42,948 nt of DNA from a virus, in the IMG/VR virus record IMGVR_UViG_3300017782_000043, positions 1-42,948 of that record; one strand, written 5' to 3'. This document shows, piece after piece, positions 34,813 through 42,378 of this stretch. Position 1 is the first letter of the stretch, and each line of letters starts with the position of its first letter. Under the pieces are notes generated by a model. It worked only from the letters and a program-made list of their open reading frames with translations, was not told the DNA's origin and did no database searches. Both the position numbers and the translations under genes were made by a program.

Positions 34813-35275
34813 CTCTACCTCTCAAACCATAATATGCAATTAATATAGCATCAGCAGTTTTTAAAGTAGCTTTGTAAGGTAATTCATTACTATCTAGTAT
34901 ACCTTGTGCTAAACTTTTCAAGTGATTTTTTCTTTTACTTTTTTCTTTTGGCATTTTACCATAAAAAGACATCCATTTATGTGGGACAACTTTAGTAAAT
35001 GGTATACCATGAGCAGTCAATAAACCTTCCCATTGACCTGCATTGTGACCAAATTTAAACGCACTGCTTCTTCCATCTGATGGAAATGCGTGTACATTTT
35101 CTATTAAAGCCTCACATTGACCATAGTCTTTACACATTGAAACTATATGATTAACTGTGTCTAGGTCTTTCCACGGATTAATTGTGTTTAAAACCAAGCC
35201 TAAGTCTTGATGGTCTACAAATGCTACGACTCCTCCACTTTTACCGGGGTCTATTCCCATTAGTAGTTTTGTCAT
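34805..35275 (-). CDS. ruvC: RuvC-like Holliday junction resolvase
   Basis: A 156-residue protein of usual RuvC length. It has an RNase H-like fold signature: 'GIDPGKSGG' at the start (D9), E59 in 'ALIENVHAF', and D142 in 'KTADAILIAYYG'. Together these give the acidic catalytic set. 'SAFKFGHNAG' (residues 71-80) and 'VPHKW' are further conserved family stretches. It would cut four-way junctions and branched replication intermediates before packaging. AGGAGG lies 5 bases before the ATG at 35275. It lies downstream of the DnaB-type helicase gene in the same minus operon. Confidence 0.85.
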   Translation of the reverse strand: MTKLLMGIDPGKSGGVVAFVDHQDLGLVLNTINPWKDLDTVNHIVSMCKDYGQCEALIENVHAFPSDGRSSAFKFGHNAGQWEGLLTAHGIPFTKVVPHKWMSFYGKMPKEKSKRKNHLKSLAQGILDSNELPYKATLKTADAILIAYYGLRGRDE

Positions 35276-35483
35276 TTAACCTCCTTTTGTATTCTTTTCT
35301 AAGTGCATCGATTAACTTTTTTAACTTATAAACAGATTGTTCTTCTAATGATTCCCAACCGATTATCTGTCGTTTAATTTCGAGAGTACGCTCTAACCCA
35401 ATACCTGCTTCATCGAAGTGGTACTGAGAAAGAGCATACAACTCTATCCAATAATACGGGTCAGCCTTTATACGCTTCTTCAA
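35241..35483 (-). CDS. Small protein between DnaB and RuvC genes
   Basis: An 80-residue protein if it starts at the TTG at 35483. An upstream TTG (35537) would add 18 residues but overlap the helicase gene by 77 bases with no ribosome site, so the shorter form is preferred; the start is uncertain. 'ADPYYWIELYALSQYHFDEAG' followed by a Lys/Arg-rich helix looks like a real coding sequence. It overlaps the RuvC-like start by 35 bases. The function is unknown; it might be a helicase-linked accessory. Confidence 0.5.
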   Translation of the reverse strand: MKKRIKADPYYWIELYALSQYHFDEAGIGLERTLEIKRQIIGWESLEEQSVYKLKKLIDALRKEYKRRLNDKTTNGNRPR

Positions 35484-36795
35484 CGCTTTCGTAGAATTTA
35501 CATCTATCACCGTTGAAACCCATAGCGTATCTGCCAACTTGACCGTATCGTGATTTAGCAGCGATTACTTCGCTTTCATACCTATCATAGGCTGAATCAT
35601 CAAAATTATAGCCATACCAAACAAACAATGCAGTTTCAGCAGTTTGCTCAATAACGCCTGATTCTGAATAGTCACTCATTCTAGGCAAGGGGTCTGCTCG
35701 CATTTCTATTGCACGATTTAACTGACTTAACAGAAAAGCCGAACAATTGTTACGCTTACAAGCCCATTTGTACTCTTGCATAATGGTTTCTATTTCAAAA
35801 CGCCTACCTTCATTTTTATTGTTATCAACTGAAATCAATTGTACATAATCATCAAATACTACATCAGGTTTCATTTTGTTTACTTCTCGAATAGACTCAC
35901 TTAAAGTTCGTATATCGTCATACATTATAAGATTCTTGTATTTCTCCTTGATTGACTCTGCTGAGTTTTTAATCTTCTCAACACTACCATTCATTTCTTC
36001 TTTCTTAAGTCGTAAATCGTGGTATTTAAGGCTATCAGATTCCATAACAATAATCTTCTTCATCATTTCTACATTAGACATCTCACGATTAAATAAACAT
36101 ACTTTGTATCCGTTCTCAATCAAACTTCTAACTGCATTAATCATAAGTGTAGTCTTACCATGTCCTGGTCTACCACCTAGCACTGTTATCTCTTTACGAG
36201 TCATGCCACCTGCAGGTTCATCCAACTGTTTAAGACCAAATCTAATTACATTAGTACCTTCTTCAATAGCTTGTAAAGTTTCTTCGACAATATCATCTAC
36301 TTCACGCTTTTTAGTTGGTGATAATAATTGTAATTCTGAGATTAATTGTGTGTGTTTATCTAATTGTAGGTTTACTTTTTCATATTCTTCATAGGACATT
36401 TTGTATACATTATAAGCAGACTTTGCGATGTTTCTTTGTATATACTTTTCCCATACCATTCTTGCATAATGTTCTACATTAGCAGTTGTTGGTACTCCGT
36501 CTACAAGACCTGATATATAATAAGTTTCACCTTTATTCTCTTTTGACATATCTTTATACTGTTCGCTTACTGTTATCATATCAATCGGCTTATGACCTCT
36601 ATATAGTTCAACACACGCATCCCATATATCTTGATGTATTGTAGAATAAAACGCATCTGTTTTGCGTATCCATCCTGCAACTTTTTCTATAATAGGATTA
36701 CCTTGAGCGATAACACTACCAAGAACAGCCATCTCTGCTTCATTGGAATGTGGTTGTACTCTTAAGACGTCATTATTTTTTTCTATCTTTTTCAT
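35461..36795 (-). CDS. dnaB: Replicative DNA helicase, DnaB type
   Basis: A 444-residue hexameric helicase. The N-terminal domain (residues 15-110) has 'EAEMAVLGSVI' and 'HKPIDMITV', matching DnaB-N. The RecA-like core has Walker A 'GRPGHGKTT' (208-216, K214), 'FNREMS', Walker B with D315-D316 and 'SQLNRA' after it, and the arginine-finger region toward the end. It unwinds the phage fork, probably with a primase not seen in this window. The ATG overlaps the methyltransferase stop (TAATG) and has little ribosome site, so translation is likely coupled. Confidence 0.92.
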   Translation of the reverse strand: MKKIEKNNDVLRVQPHSNEAEMAVLGSVIAQGNPIIEKVAGWIRKTDAFYSTIHQDIWDACVELYRGHKPIDMITVSEQYKDMSKENKGETYYISGLVDGVPTTANVEHYARMVWEKYIQRNIAKSAYNVYKMSYEEYEKVNLQLDKHTQLISELQLLSPTKKREVDDIVEETLQAIEEGTNVIRFGLKQLDEPAGGMTRKEITVLGGRPGHGKTTLMINAVRSLIENGYKVCLFNREMSNVEMMKKIIVMESDSLKYHDLRLKKEEMNGSVEKIKNSAESIKEKYKNLIMYDDIRTLSESIREVNKMKPDVVFDDYVQLISVDNNKNEGRRFEIETIMQEYKWACKRNNCSAFLLSQLNRAIEMRADPLPRMSDYSESGVIEQTAETALFVWYGYNFDDSAYDRYESEVIAAKSRYGQVGRYAMGFNGDRCKFYESVEEAYKG

Positions 36796-37616
36796 TAGAA
36801 TAATGTCCCTTGTTGAGTTGGTTGATAATTAGTTATTACTAGTTCGTTATAGACTTTACTTGGGTCAAAGTGTCTACCTCCATATTTCGTTTGTACCTTA
36901 CAAGTTTCAAACTCCTTCAATAGTTCAGAAACTTCATTTCTATCGTCATACGAAACCATGAATTTACCACCACTATCATCAATAATCCTTAAAACTTCTA
37001 ACATATCGTAATGGTCTTTTTTTGTAAAACTATGAAAATAGTAATCGTGCCTCTCTGTAGCTGCTACATAAGGAGGGTCTAAGTACCAACAATCTCCCTG
37101 TTTAGGAGGATACTTATCAATCATCTCTCTATAATCTAAGTTTTCAATCATTACATCGTCAAAATACTCTCTTGAATAATTAATATCGTGGATAAACTCT
37201 CTAGTCCATTCTTGATACTTACTTATTGGTTGCATAAAGTTATTATTAAATGCGTTTTTAATGATATAAAAGTATTCAGCTGCTCGTTTAGGATTAGGAA
37301 TATCTATATCTTTACTACCTTTAATTATTGCTTTATGTTTATTGTATATTTCTCTACTTTTTACTAACCATTCTACATTCCATTTAAACTCATCATACTC
37401 TGTCCTTATTGATTCATACAAGTTTACTATGTCCGAGTCTTTATCGTTTATTATGTTATACTTTGCCTTTCTCTTTCTAAAGAACATAGACAAGCCACCT
37501 GCAAACACTTCGATATACCTTTCATGAGGAGGAAGCATACTAACTAGTTGCCTAGATAGTTTTACTTTACCTCCCCAATAAGGTATGATGACAGGACAAT
37601 CTGTCTGAACCGCCAT
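36795..37616 (-). CDS. dam: Dam-type DNA adenine N6-methyltransferase
   Basis: A 273-residue class D12 methyltransferase. Motif X is 'PYWGGK' (residues 12-17), the SAM-binding motif is 'EVFAGG' (36-41) and the catalytic motif is 'DPPY' (180-183), in the alpha-group order. It transfers methyl from SAM to adenine N6, probably in GATC-like sites. It could protect phage DNA from restriction or regulate it. It starts in a TAATG overlap with the DUF932 gene and is coupled to the helicase downstream. The target site cannot be read from sequence alone. Confidence 0.9.
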   Translation of the reverse strand: MAVQTDCPVIIPYWGGKVKLSRQLVSMLPPHERYIEVFAGGLSMFFRKRKAKYNIINDKDSDIVNLYESIRTEYDEFKWNVEWLVKSREIYNKHKAIIKGSKDIDIPNPKRAAEYFYIIKNAFNNNFMQPISKYQEWTREFIHDINYSREYFDDVMIENLDYREMIDKYPPKQGDCWYLDPPYVAATERHDYYFHSFTKKDHYDMLEVLRIIDDSGGKFMVSYDDRNEVSELLKEFETCKVQTKYGGRHFDPSKVYNELVITNYQPTQQGTLF

Positions 37617-38410
37617 TAAGCACGAGCCATTCTACGAATAAGAGGATATACTTTCTTCTCTAGCTTATTTGTTGATTCGTGTCTTCTGTTAAGAGCGTGT
37701 GAAGTAACCCATGTAAAAGCATTTAACAAATCCCAATAGTTTTCTATACTCTCTCTTTGAATATATCTAACAAATGGTTCTACTGCTTGTTGTGGTAACT
37801 CTTTAATTACTTTAGCAATGTCACTCTTCTTAGACTTAGTTTCTACTAATCGACTAAACTCATCTACAAACACAGTTTCTATATTATTAACAGTTCCACT
37901 AATCATATCACCTATGTCTAGTAAATTAGTATTGTATATAGAATGTCTGTTTCGTTTTGCGTCTAAAATAGTACCAATAGTTAATCCATTTGCACACAAT
38001 AATCTATATGCCCCCGCTAGAAAAGACAATTCCCAACTACCATCGTAACTATTTTGTATAGTTATTTCAGGATTTAGAATATCTTCTTTACTAACTTTAA
38101 CTTTTATACCCGGATAATACCATGTCCATTTAGTCCTAGCATTATTACCACCAAACATCTGTGCTTCTTTAAATACTGCTTTAGACTTATTCATTATTGG
38201 TTCTACTTGTGTCATTACTTCTTGATTACTTACTAGCTTATAATTATCTGACATACAACTAATTACATTACCTGTATTTTCATTTAATATAAACTTATAC
38301 CCTGTTCTTTTATCATCGCTATGAGGTAACTTGCTAGTTAATTTAGCAGGTGTCTCTATAACGGGATACAATGTCTCACTTAAGGACACGCTTTTTTGGG
38401 GATTTGCCAT
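37616..38410 (-). CDS. DUF932 phage/plasmid-like protein
   Basis: A 264-residue protein with AAGAGG upstream. It contains the hallmark of DUF932: 'NSYDGSWELSFLAGAYRL' followed at once by 'LCANGLTIG' (around residues 120-150). The family occurs in phages, plasmids and islands beside replication and methylation genes; its biochemical role is not established. Here it lies directly upstream of the Dam gene. Its start lies within the end of the previous gene (35-base overlap). Confidence 0.8.
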   Translation of the reverse strand: MANPQKSVSLSETLYPVIETPAKLTSKLPHSDDKRTGYKFILNENTGNVISCMSDNYKLVSNQEVMTQVEPIMNKSKAVFKEAQMFGGNNARTKWTWYYPGIKVKVSKEDILNPEITIQNSYDGSWELSFLAGAYRLLCANGLTIGTILDAKRNRHSIYNTNLLDIGDMISGTVNNIETVFVDEFSRLVETKSKKSDIAKVIKELPQQAVEPFVRYIQRESIENYWDLLNAFTWVTSHALNRRHESTNKLEKKVYPLIRRMARA

Positions 38411-38777
38411 GTAAACCTCTTTCGTTATTTAATTGTTTATTAAAATTGGCTTTTCTATTTCTAATAATGCTACTAAGAAACTTAAAACCCTTGCCTTCTT
38501 TGAAATGATTACCTTTTCTGAATACTCTAATTCCATACCTAATGTGTTCTTCTTCTATATTTTGAATACCATATAAGAAATAATAATATGCTTCAGGCGA
38601 CTTATCGCTAGGTACATTGTTATATACTTCTCTCATTACTTGTTTAACTGCAACTGTTGTTTGCTTAGAGTACGATGCTACCATCTTCATTATCTTAGCA
38701 TTTATATTAGCGGGCTTAGTAAAGTCATAACCACAGCAAGGGCATTTAAGTTTTACCCCCATTCCATTTCTAGTCAT
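38376..38777 (-). CDS. Cys-motif protein, unknown
   Basis: A 133-residue basic protein. 'CPCCGYDF' (residues 12-19) resembles half of a zinc ribbon, but no second Cys pair follows, so a complete zinc site would need a partner or dimer. The C-terminal half is rich in Lys/Arg/Asn ('IIRNRKANFNKQLNN') and may bind nucleic acid. It overlaps the upstream gene by ATGA. Some phage replication accessory proteins have a similar zinc-like N-terminus; a specific function is not assignable. Confidence 0.5.
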   Translation of the reverse strand: MTRNGMGVKLKCPCCGYDFTKPANINAKIMKMVASYSKQTTVAVKQVMREVYNNVPSDKSPEAYYYFLYGIQNIEEEHIRYGIRVFRKGNHFKEGKGFKFLSSIIRNRKANFNKQLNNERGLHGKSPKKRVLK

Positions 38778-39010
38778 TCTTTACCATCAAGTACGTCTTG
38801 TGCTACACTTTCTATCATACCATAATTATCACGAAGCATTGCTAATTCTTTACACATATGCAAACCTTCTCTTAATCGAGTTATTTCTTTTTCCATTTGC
38901 TCTATTGCTTCTAAAGTATCTTTCTCACCTTCTTGGTATGCTTGTTCGTCTTTTTGTCTTTTTGTACTATATTTATTTATTGTTCTGTTTTTCTTTAATG
39001 GATATGGCAT
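38774..39010 (-). CDS. Small coiled-coil protein, unknown
   Basis: A 78-residue protein. A basic N-terminus ('YPLKKNRTINKYSTKRQKD') leads into a heptad coiled coil (residues 25-60, 'EAIEQMEKEITRLREGL'). The start overlaps the previous stop by one base and the stop overlaps the next start (ATGA). It is probably a dimeric regulator or accessory, with no further clue. Confidence 0.5.
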   Translation of the reverse strand: MPYPLKKNRTINKYSTKRQKDEQAYQEGEKDTLEAIEQMEKEITRLREGLHMCKELAMLRDNYGMIESVAQDVLDGKE

Positions 39011-39228
39011 TATTTAGACTCCTTACCTAAGTATGTAGTTATACTTTTATCTACAATAAGATTCAATTGCTTGTATTCTTCTTTATCTTTGTTTTCTCTC
39101 ATTATTTTATGTGCTTCAATAAATCCTTTAGCCATTTCAATATCGCCAACTTCCTCTATTAAAGCGTCTTCATCTTTTATTTCACAAAGATAATGTATAT
39201 AAGACATACTACCCATTTTTAACTCCAT
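39010..39228 (-). CDS. Small acidic protein, unknown
   Basis: A 72-residue acidic, helical protein. I choose ATG 39228, with GGAGG 5 bases upstream; an in-frame TTG at 39240 overlaps that ribosome site itself. 'EIKDEDALIEEVGDIEMAKG' carries a dense acidic cluster and could be a DNA-mimic-like surface, but that is speculation. The gene overlaps the upstream small membrane gene by 20 bases. Confidence 0.5.
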   Translation of the reverse strand: MELKMGSMSYIHYLCEIKDEDALIEEVGDIEMAKGFIEAHKIMRENKDKEEYKQLNLIVDKSITTYLGKESK

Positions 39229-39361
39229 TTTTTCCTCCAATCCATTCTCTTGCTAAACTCATTAGTAATGCAAATCCAAACAATGCAATTACCCATATAG
39301 CAGCAGCTACACTAAGAACAAGACAATTAACTGCCCATTCCCATACATTAAGTATTATCAT
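39209..39361 (-). CDS. Single-pass membrane protein, 50 residues
   Basis: A short ORF with GAGGAG at good spacing. Residues 7-34 form a strongly hydrophobic helix ('LVLSVAAAIWVIALFGFALL') with a basic C-terminal tail. It overlaps genes on both sides by 14 and 20 bases, typical of this phage. It might modify the host membrane or exclude other phages; there is no sequence evidence for a specific role. Confidence 0.6.
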   Translation of the reverse strand: MIILNVWEWAVNCLVLSVAAAIWVIALFGFALLMSLAREWIGGKNGVKNG

Positions 39362-39485
39362 TTAACTTCTCCTCTATTCTTTTTAATCTTGCTATTACAC
39401 TCCACCATAAAACAATCATAAATACCCACATTACTTCATAAAATGGGAAATATTGTTCTTCAATGAACGTCTGAATCCATTCCAT
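39348..39485 (-). CDS. Single-pass membrane protein, 45 residues
   Basis: A 45-residue ORF with AAGGAG six bases before the ATG. One Trp/Val/Met-rich membrane helix (residues 14-32, 'PFYEVMWVFMIVLWWSVIA') is followed by a charged C-terminal helix. It overlaps its neighbours by 26 and 14 bases. It forms a tandem pair of tiny membrane proteins with the 50-residue gene downstream. The function is unknown. Confidence 0.6.
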   Translation of the reverse strand: MEWIQTFIEEQYFPFYEVMWVFMIVLWWSVIARLKRIEEKLNDNT

Positions 39486-39795
39486 TATCTTCTCCTTCAG
39501 GCAACTTACCTAGTTTTATTATTTTAACTTCTGTAGCCCAAGCCCAAACGCTTTTCCCTATTAGCATTTTGGCGTATTCTATGTCCATACCATCTCTAGT
39601 ATTAAATATTTGGACTTGAGCGTTAGTTTCGTTATTAAGTAGTATGCCTGTGCAACTATTTGTTTCAAATACCGTACCTACAGGCAAAGAACCTAAAAAA
39701 TACTTACCTTTACCTGCTTTGTAACCAACTTTCTTAGTCGCACTCGTTACAATTTTCTTCAGGTAATCCTTTGTATTCAACTTTACAGTTTTCAT
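39460..39795 (-). CDS. Protein of unknown function
   Basis: A 111-residue protein with AAAGGAG upstream. A basic N-terminus ('KKIVTSATKKVGYKAGKGK') precedes a beta-rich middle ('SLPVGTVFETNSCTGILL') and the Trp-rich 'GKSVWAWATEV'. No family is recognised. It lies 62 bases inside the end of the previous gene, a longer overlap than is usual here. Confidence 0.5.
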   Translation of the reverse strand: MKTVKLNTKDYLKKIVTSATKKVGYKAGKGKYFLGSLPVGTVFETNSCTGILLNNETNAQVQIFNTRDGMDIEYAKMLIGKSVWAWATEVKIIKLGKLPEGEDNGMDSDVH

Positions 39796-40018
39796 TAGCC
39801 ACTCCTTTATTATCTTGATACTTATCTCTTATTTTTTGCAAGTCATGAGCAAGTATTTTAAGTTTACTAACTTGGTTCTTTATAAATGGTGTTCCCCAAC
39901 CTTTATCTGCTGAGACATCCATTCGTGTTGCTACTTCTTCTACACAATTAACAATATCGTTTAGCTCATTTTCTGTTAACGCTAAACCTATCTTTTCATC
40001 TTGTTTTACTAATTTCAT
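39734..40018 (-). CDS. Helical protein with Cys-rich tail, unknown
   Basis: A 94-residue protein. I choose the ATG at 40018, 10 bases after AGGAG, over the ATG at 40027, which lies one base from that site. The N-terminal 70 residues are helical ('LTENELNDIVNCVEEVATRM'). The C-terminal end 'CKVEYKGLPEENCNECD' contains three Cys and overlaps the next gene by 62 bases. No function is assigned. Confidence 0.5.
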   Translation of the reverse strand: MKLVKQDEKIGLALTENELNDIVNCVEEVATRMDVSADKGWGTPFIKNQVSKLKILAHDLQKIRDKYQDNKGVANENCKVEYKGLPEENCNECD

Positions 40019-40281
40019 TTTCTCCATTCTCCTGTAGGGTTTAATTCATCTAATATGCTTGAATTTACTGATTTTTTACGCAATGAGTATTTTGCGTACT
40101 TTGTACCATATTTATTTGTTATCAGTTCTTTTTCAATAAACATATCATCATCGTGCCTTAAGTCATGTATTATAGCTGCTAATCTAAAGCAACCATATTT
40201 TTCTAGTGCATCAATCGGAGTAATTGGAAGACCTGATTCAAGATGTTTTTTAACTTTACTTCTCTGAGTTTCTCTTTTCAT
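40015..40281 (-). CDS. Helix-turn-helix DNA-binding protein
   Basis: An 88-residue protein. Residues 8-45 match the winged-helix pattern found in many phages, with 'KVKKHLESG' then 'ITPIDALEKYGCFRLAAII' and 'LRHD' (HTH_39-like). It probably binds phage DNA as a small regulator or replication accessory. Its start overlaps the MazG-like gene by 26 bases, with GAGATAAGAG as ribosome site. Confidence 0.75.
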   Translation of the reverse strand: MKRETQRSKVKKHLESGLPITPIDALEKYGCFRLAAIIHDLRHDDDMFIEKELITNKYGTKYAKYSLRKKSVNSSILDELNPTGEWRK

Positions 40282-40468
40282 CTCTTATCTCCATTAATTC
40301 TAATAATGTTGCAGACAAATAAACACTAAGGTCTAATACTTCTTCAATTGCTTCTTTAAGATTGTCTCTACCACCTTCACCTTTAATAGGTATAGTCCCT
40401 TTGTATTTTTTTTGTCCAATTTCCATTCTTTTATTAATCATACTTAATACTTTTGTATTTGTGTCCAT
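40256..40468 (-). CDS. MazG-like nucleotide pyrophosphohydrolase candidate
   Basis: A 70-residue all-alpha protein. 'KEAIEEVLDLSVYLSATLLEL' (residues 38-58) has the E-x2-EE-x2-D arrangement that coordinates magnesium in MazG-type NTP pyrophosphohydrolases. The protein is shorter than full MazG and lacks other motifs, so it may be a minimal or partner version. The likely role is trimming the nucleotide or alarmone pool during infection. This is a motif-level call. Confidence 0.5.
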   Translation of the reverse strand: MDTNTKVLSMINKRMEIGQKKYKGTIPIKGEGGRDNLKEAIEEVLDLSVYLSATLLELMEIRDEKRNSEK

Positions 40469-40488
40469 ATAGTTGTCCTTTTGTCCTT

Positions 40489-41343
40489 TTAGAAAATATA
40501 TCTAATCGTATTCCACGGTATCACATCATTGTGTTGCTCTTTAAAATCATTAATCATATCCCTTTTCAAGTACCATCTGTATCTTATATTGTCACCACCA
40601 TATTGTGACTGCTTTTGTTCTTGTATCTCAGGATTCCATAGTAACGATTCGTCACCGATATTATTTCCTATATTGTATTTATGTTTCTTAACATTGTGTG
40701 TTAGAAATATTACTTCTGACAACACCTGTTCTTTATTTTTTACATTCTCTTCTACCATTCTAAATAGCTTTCTATATTCATCTAGCCAATTATCAAAGTA
40801 TACAACAGGAGAGAAGTTTAAGTGTACATCATACCCTGCTTCTACAAATGTATCTACTGCTCTAATTCTATCTATAATATAAGATGTATTAGGCTCTAGA
40901 ACATCAGAGAGTACTTGTGGCATTAAACTAAATCTAATTCGTATTTTCTGTTCAGGATTGTATTTCAAGAATTGTCTAGGTATTATCTTTGTAGCAAATG
41001 TACCCATAGCTATTGGATGTTCTCTAAAGAACTCAAAGATATTTACCCAATCATAGTATTTACTATGTAATGCAAAGTCTTCATTACACGCAATGTCGTA
41101 TGTGATATACTTTGGATGCGTTTGGTTTGGCTTTTTTACATTAGCAAAAAGCGAGTGTCTATTTATTTCATCAAGTATTTCATTAACATTAGTTGCGTAA
41201 TCAAGACCGACAGGCTTATGTCTCTTCATGTAACAATATGTACACTCTAGTAAACAACCAAAGCCAAAAGAAGGTGATATAAAGTCACTGCTTCTTCCTG
41301 AAGGTCTTATCTTCATTGATTTTCTTTTTATAGGTCTTATCAT
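40489..41343 (-). CDS. Spore photoproduct lyase-like radical SAM protein
   Basis: A 284-residue protein. The start is ATG 41343, six bases after AGAGGA; an in-frame TTG at 41361 precedes the ribosome site and is rejected. 'SPSFGFGCLLECTYCYMKRHKP' contains C30-x3-C34-x2-C37, the iron-sulfur ligands of radical SAM enzymes in the lyase-like family ('GFGC...C.YCYM.RHKP'). These proteins use SAM radicals, and the founding enzyme repairs the UV lesion in spores. A phage copy could repair UV lesions, but the distant homologue makes the substrate uncertain. Confidence 0.8.
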   Translation of the reverse strand: MIRPIKRKSMKIRPSGRSSDFISPSFGFGCLLECTYCYMKRHKPVGLDYATNVNEILDEINRHSLFANVKKPNQTHPKYITYDIACNEDFALHSKYYDWVNIFEFFREHPIAMGTFATKIIPRQFLKYNPEQKIRIRFSLMPQVLSDVLEPNTSYIIDRIRAVDTFVEAGYDVHLNFSPVVYFDNWLDEYRKLFRMVEENVKNKEQVLSEVIFLTHNVKKHKYNIGNNIGDESLLWNPEIQEQKQSQYGGDNIRYRWYLKRDMINDFKEQHNDVIPWNTIRYIF

Positions 41344-41359
41344 GTATATTCCTCTATAC

Positions 41360-41379
41360 AAAAAAGCCTAGCAATAGGC
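41360..41379 (-). terminator. Terminator-like hairpin before the SplB-like gene
   Basis: On the minus strand GCCTA-TTGC-TAGGC is followed by six T, ending 17 bases before the SplB-like start codon. The stem is only 5 bp, but an alternative 9-bp pairing with 41425-41433 overlaps its right arm, so the two folds are mutually exclusive. Either could limit read-through from the SSB-like gene. Confidence 0.55.
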
Positions 41380-41504
41380 AAGTGATTAATTGAACGATGC
41401 GGAGTCCAAAGGTTACCATAGTTACTAGGCTTTATTGTTAGTTAGTGTGGGTTATTTCAGTCGAATACCTTATACCCATAGTTTATTTAACTCAGACACA
41501 CTAA
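41363..41504 (-). other. Structured non-coding leader between ssb and splB-like genes
   Basis: The 172-base gap 41344-41515 is the longest non-coding stretch in the window. It contains two tandem long-range inverted repeats: 41442-41449 with 41497-41504 (8 bp, TTAGTGTG/CACACTAA) and 41363-41371 with 41425-41433 (9 bp, AAAGCCTAG/CTAGGCTTT), each enclosing about 50 bases. The second overlaps the terminator-like hairpin. It could be a small RNA, a leader that regulates the radical SAM gene, or a terminator/processing element. No intact tRNA or known riboswitch is recognised. Confidence 0.5.
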
Positions 41505-41515
41505 TTGTTTCAGAT

Positions 41516-42094
41516 TTAGAAAGGTACGTCTCCACCTTCTAGTTCATCATTAGACAACTTTTGTCCTGTATTCCACGGGTAAGCAGCGAACACACGCATT
41601 GTAGTTTTCTTCTCGCCTTCTTTATTTGTGAACTCTTGTTCATCAATTTTAGCAAGACAAGGAAAACCTAATACGTCTTCTTCTTCTACTTGACCTAACT
41701 GACAATTACCATTGTCATCTGTTGGAAAAGAAACACCTAAGTTCTCAAAGAACTCTTTGTATTTACGATTCTTCCAACCTTCACCATCTTGTGGATTAGG
41801 AGTTAGCCATACACCTGCTGAACGTATTTCTTTACCGATAAGGTGTGAACCTTTACGAGTAACTGCTTTACCTTCATCATCTAGTGTTGGTTGATAAGTG
41901 CCATCAATATTAGCATAGACAGGAACTTCCATATCTGCTACTTTATCTGCAATCTTAAAAGTCATATTAAAAACAACGCTATTGTTGATTTCTCTAGACT
42001 CAAAAGCTATTACATGAGCAGGATATGTACCTGCTACAATTGGTTGATAGGCATCTGTACTTTCATTAAAAGTAGTATTTTCTAATGTTTTCAT
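41516..42094 (-). CDS. ssb: Single-stranded DNA-binding protein-like
   Basis: A 192-residue protein with AAGGAAAAG upstream. The N-terminal 100 residues are beta-rich ('GTYPAHVIAF', 'SVVFNMTFKI') like an OB fold of the phage DUF669/SSB type. The final residues 'ELEGGDVPF' form an acidic tip with a terminal Pro-Phe, the signature with which bacterial SSBs recruit partners. It would coat single strands for the nearby DnaB helicase. The call is based on fold pattern and C-terminal tip, not a full match. Confidence 0.65.
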   Translation of the reverse strand: MKTLENTTFNESTDAYQPIVAGTYPAHVIAFESREINNSVVFNMTFKIADKVADMEVPVYANIDGTYQPTLDDEGKAVTRKGSHLIGKEIRSAGVWLTPNPQDGEGWKNRKYKEFFENLGVSFPTDDNGNCQLGQVEEEDVLGFPCLAKIDEQEFTNKEGEKKTTMRVFAAYPWNTGQKLSNDELEGGDVPF

Positions 42095-42097
42095 AGT

Positions 42098-42376
42098 TTA
42101 CTTTTCCTTATTGTTACGTTGTGTTGCGTATTTATCTAGTAACGCATTGAAATCAGTTCTGAAATCAACCATCTTTTTAGAATACTCAGAACCATTAACA
42201 CCTTGAAAGTATAATTGAGGTGATACCCAATTACCATCCTTAGTCTTAATATATTTCTTAGTATTGCGTCTTCCTTTGCTTATTAAACCCTCTTCTTGCA
42301 TCTGAGATACAGTTTTAGTGTCTAACAAACCATCTTTAACTAGCTTTTCTGCATCGGCTACTGTTAGTTTACCCAC
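42098..42376 (-). CDS. Small protein, GTG start, unknown
   Basis: A 92-residue protein with GTG start 7 bases after AAAGGAG. It begins with a helical 'LTVADAEKLVKDGLLD' segment that resembles a small helix-turn-helix-like or SAP-like fold, then a Lys/Arg-rich loop ('SKGRRNTKKYIKTKDGNWVSP') and a helical end. It may bind DNA. The gene sits 3 bases upstream of the SSB-like gene. Confidence 0.5.
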   Translation of the reverse strand: MGKLTVADAEKLVKDGLLDTKTVSQMQEEGLISKGRRNTKKYIKTKDGNWVSPQLYFQGVNGSEYSKKMVDFRTDFNALLDKYATQRNNKEK

Positions 42377-42378
42377 GA

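Noticed and set aside
35876-36394. 172-codon plus-strand ORF
   Set aside because: Antisense shadow of the DnaB-type helicase gene, which has all its motifs.
40529-40882. 117-codon plus-strand ORF rich in Ser/Cys/Phe
   Set aside because: Antisense shadow of the SplB-like gene.
41354-41419. 21-codon hydrophobic ORF spanning the terminator before the SplB-like gene, leader-peptide-like
   Set aside because: No ribosome binding site, and it reads through the structured region; chance is likely in AT-rich DNA.
41363-41433. tRNA-sized fold with a 9-bp closing stem, a GGTAA stretch, a TTTGGAC loop-like stretch and TTCAATT, resembling a decayed tRNA-Gln
   Set aside because: The anticodon and T-arm stems do not pair, so it is not a functional tRNA; kept only as a structured element.
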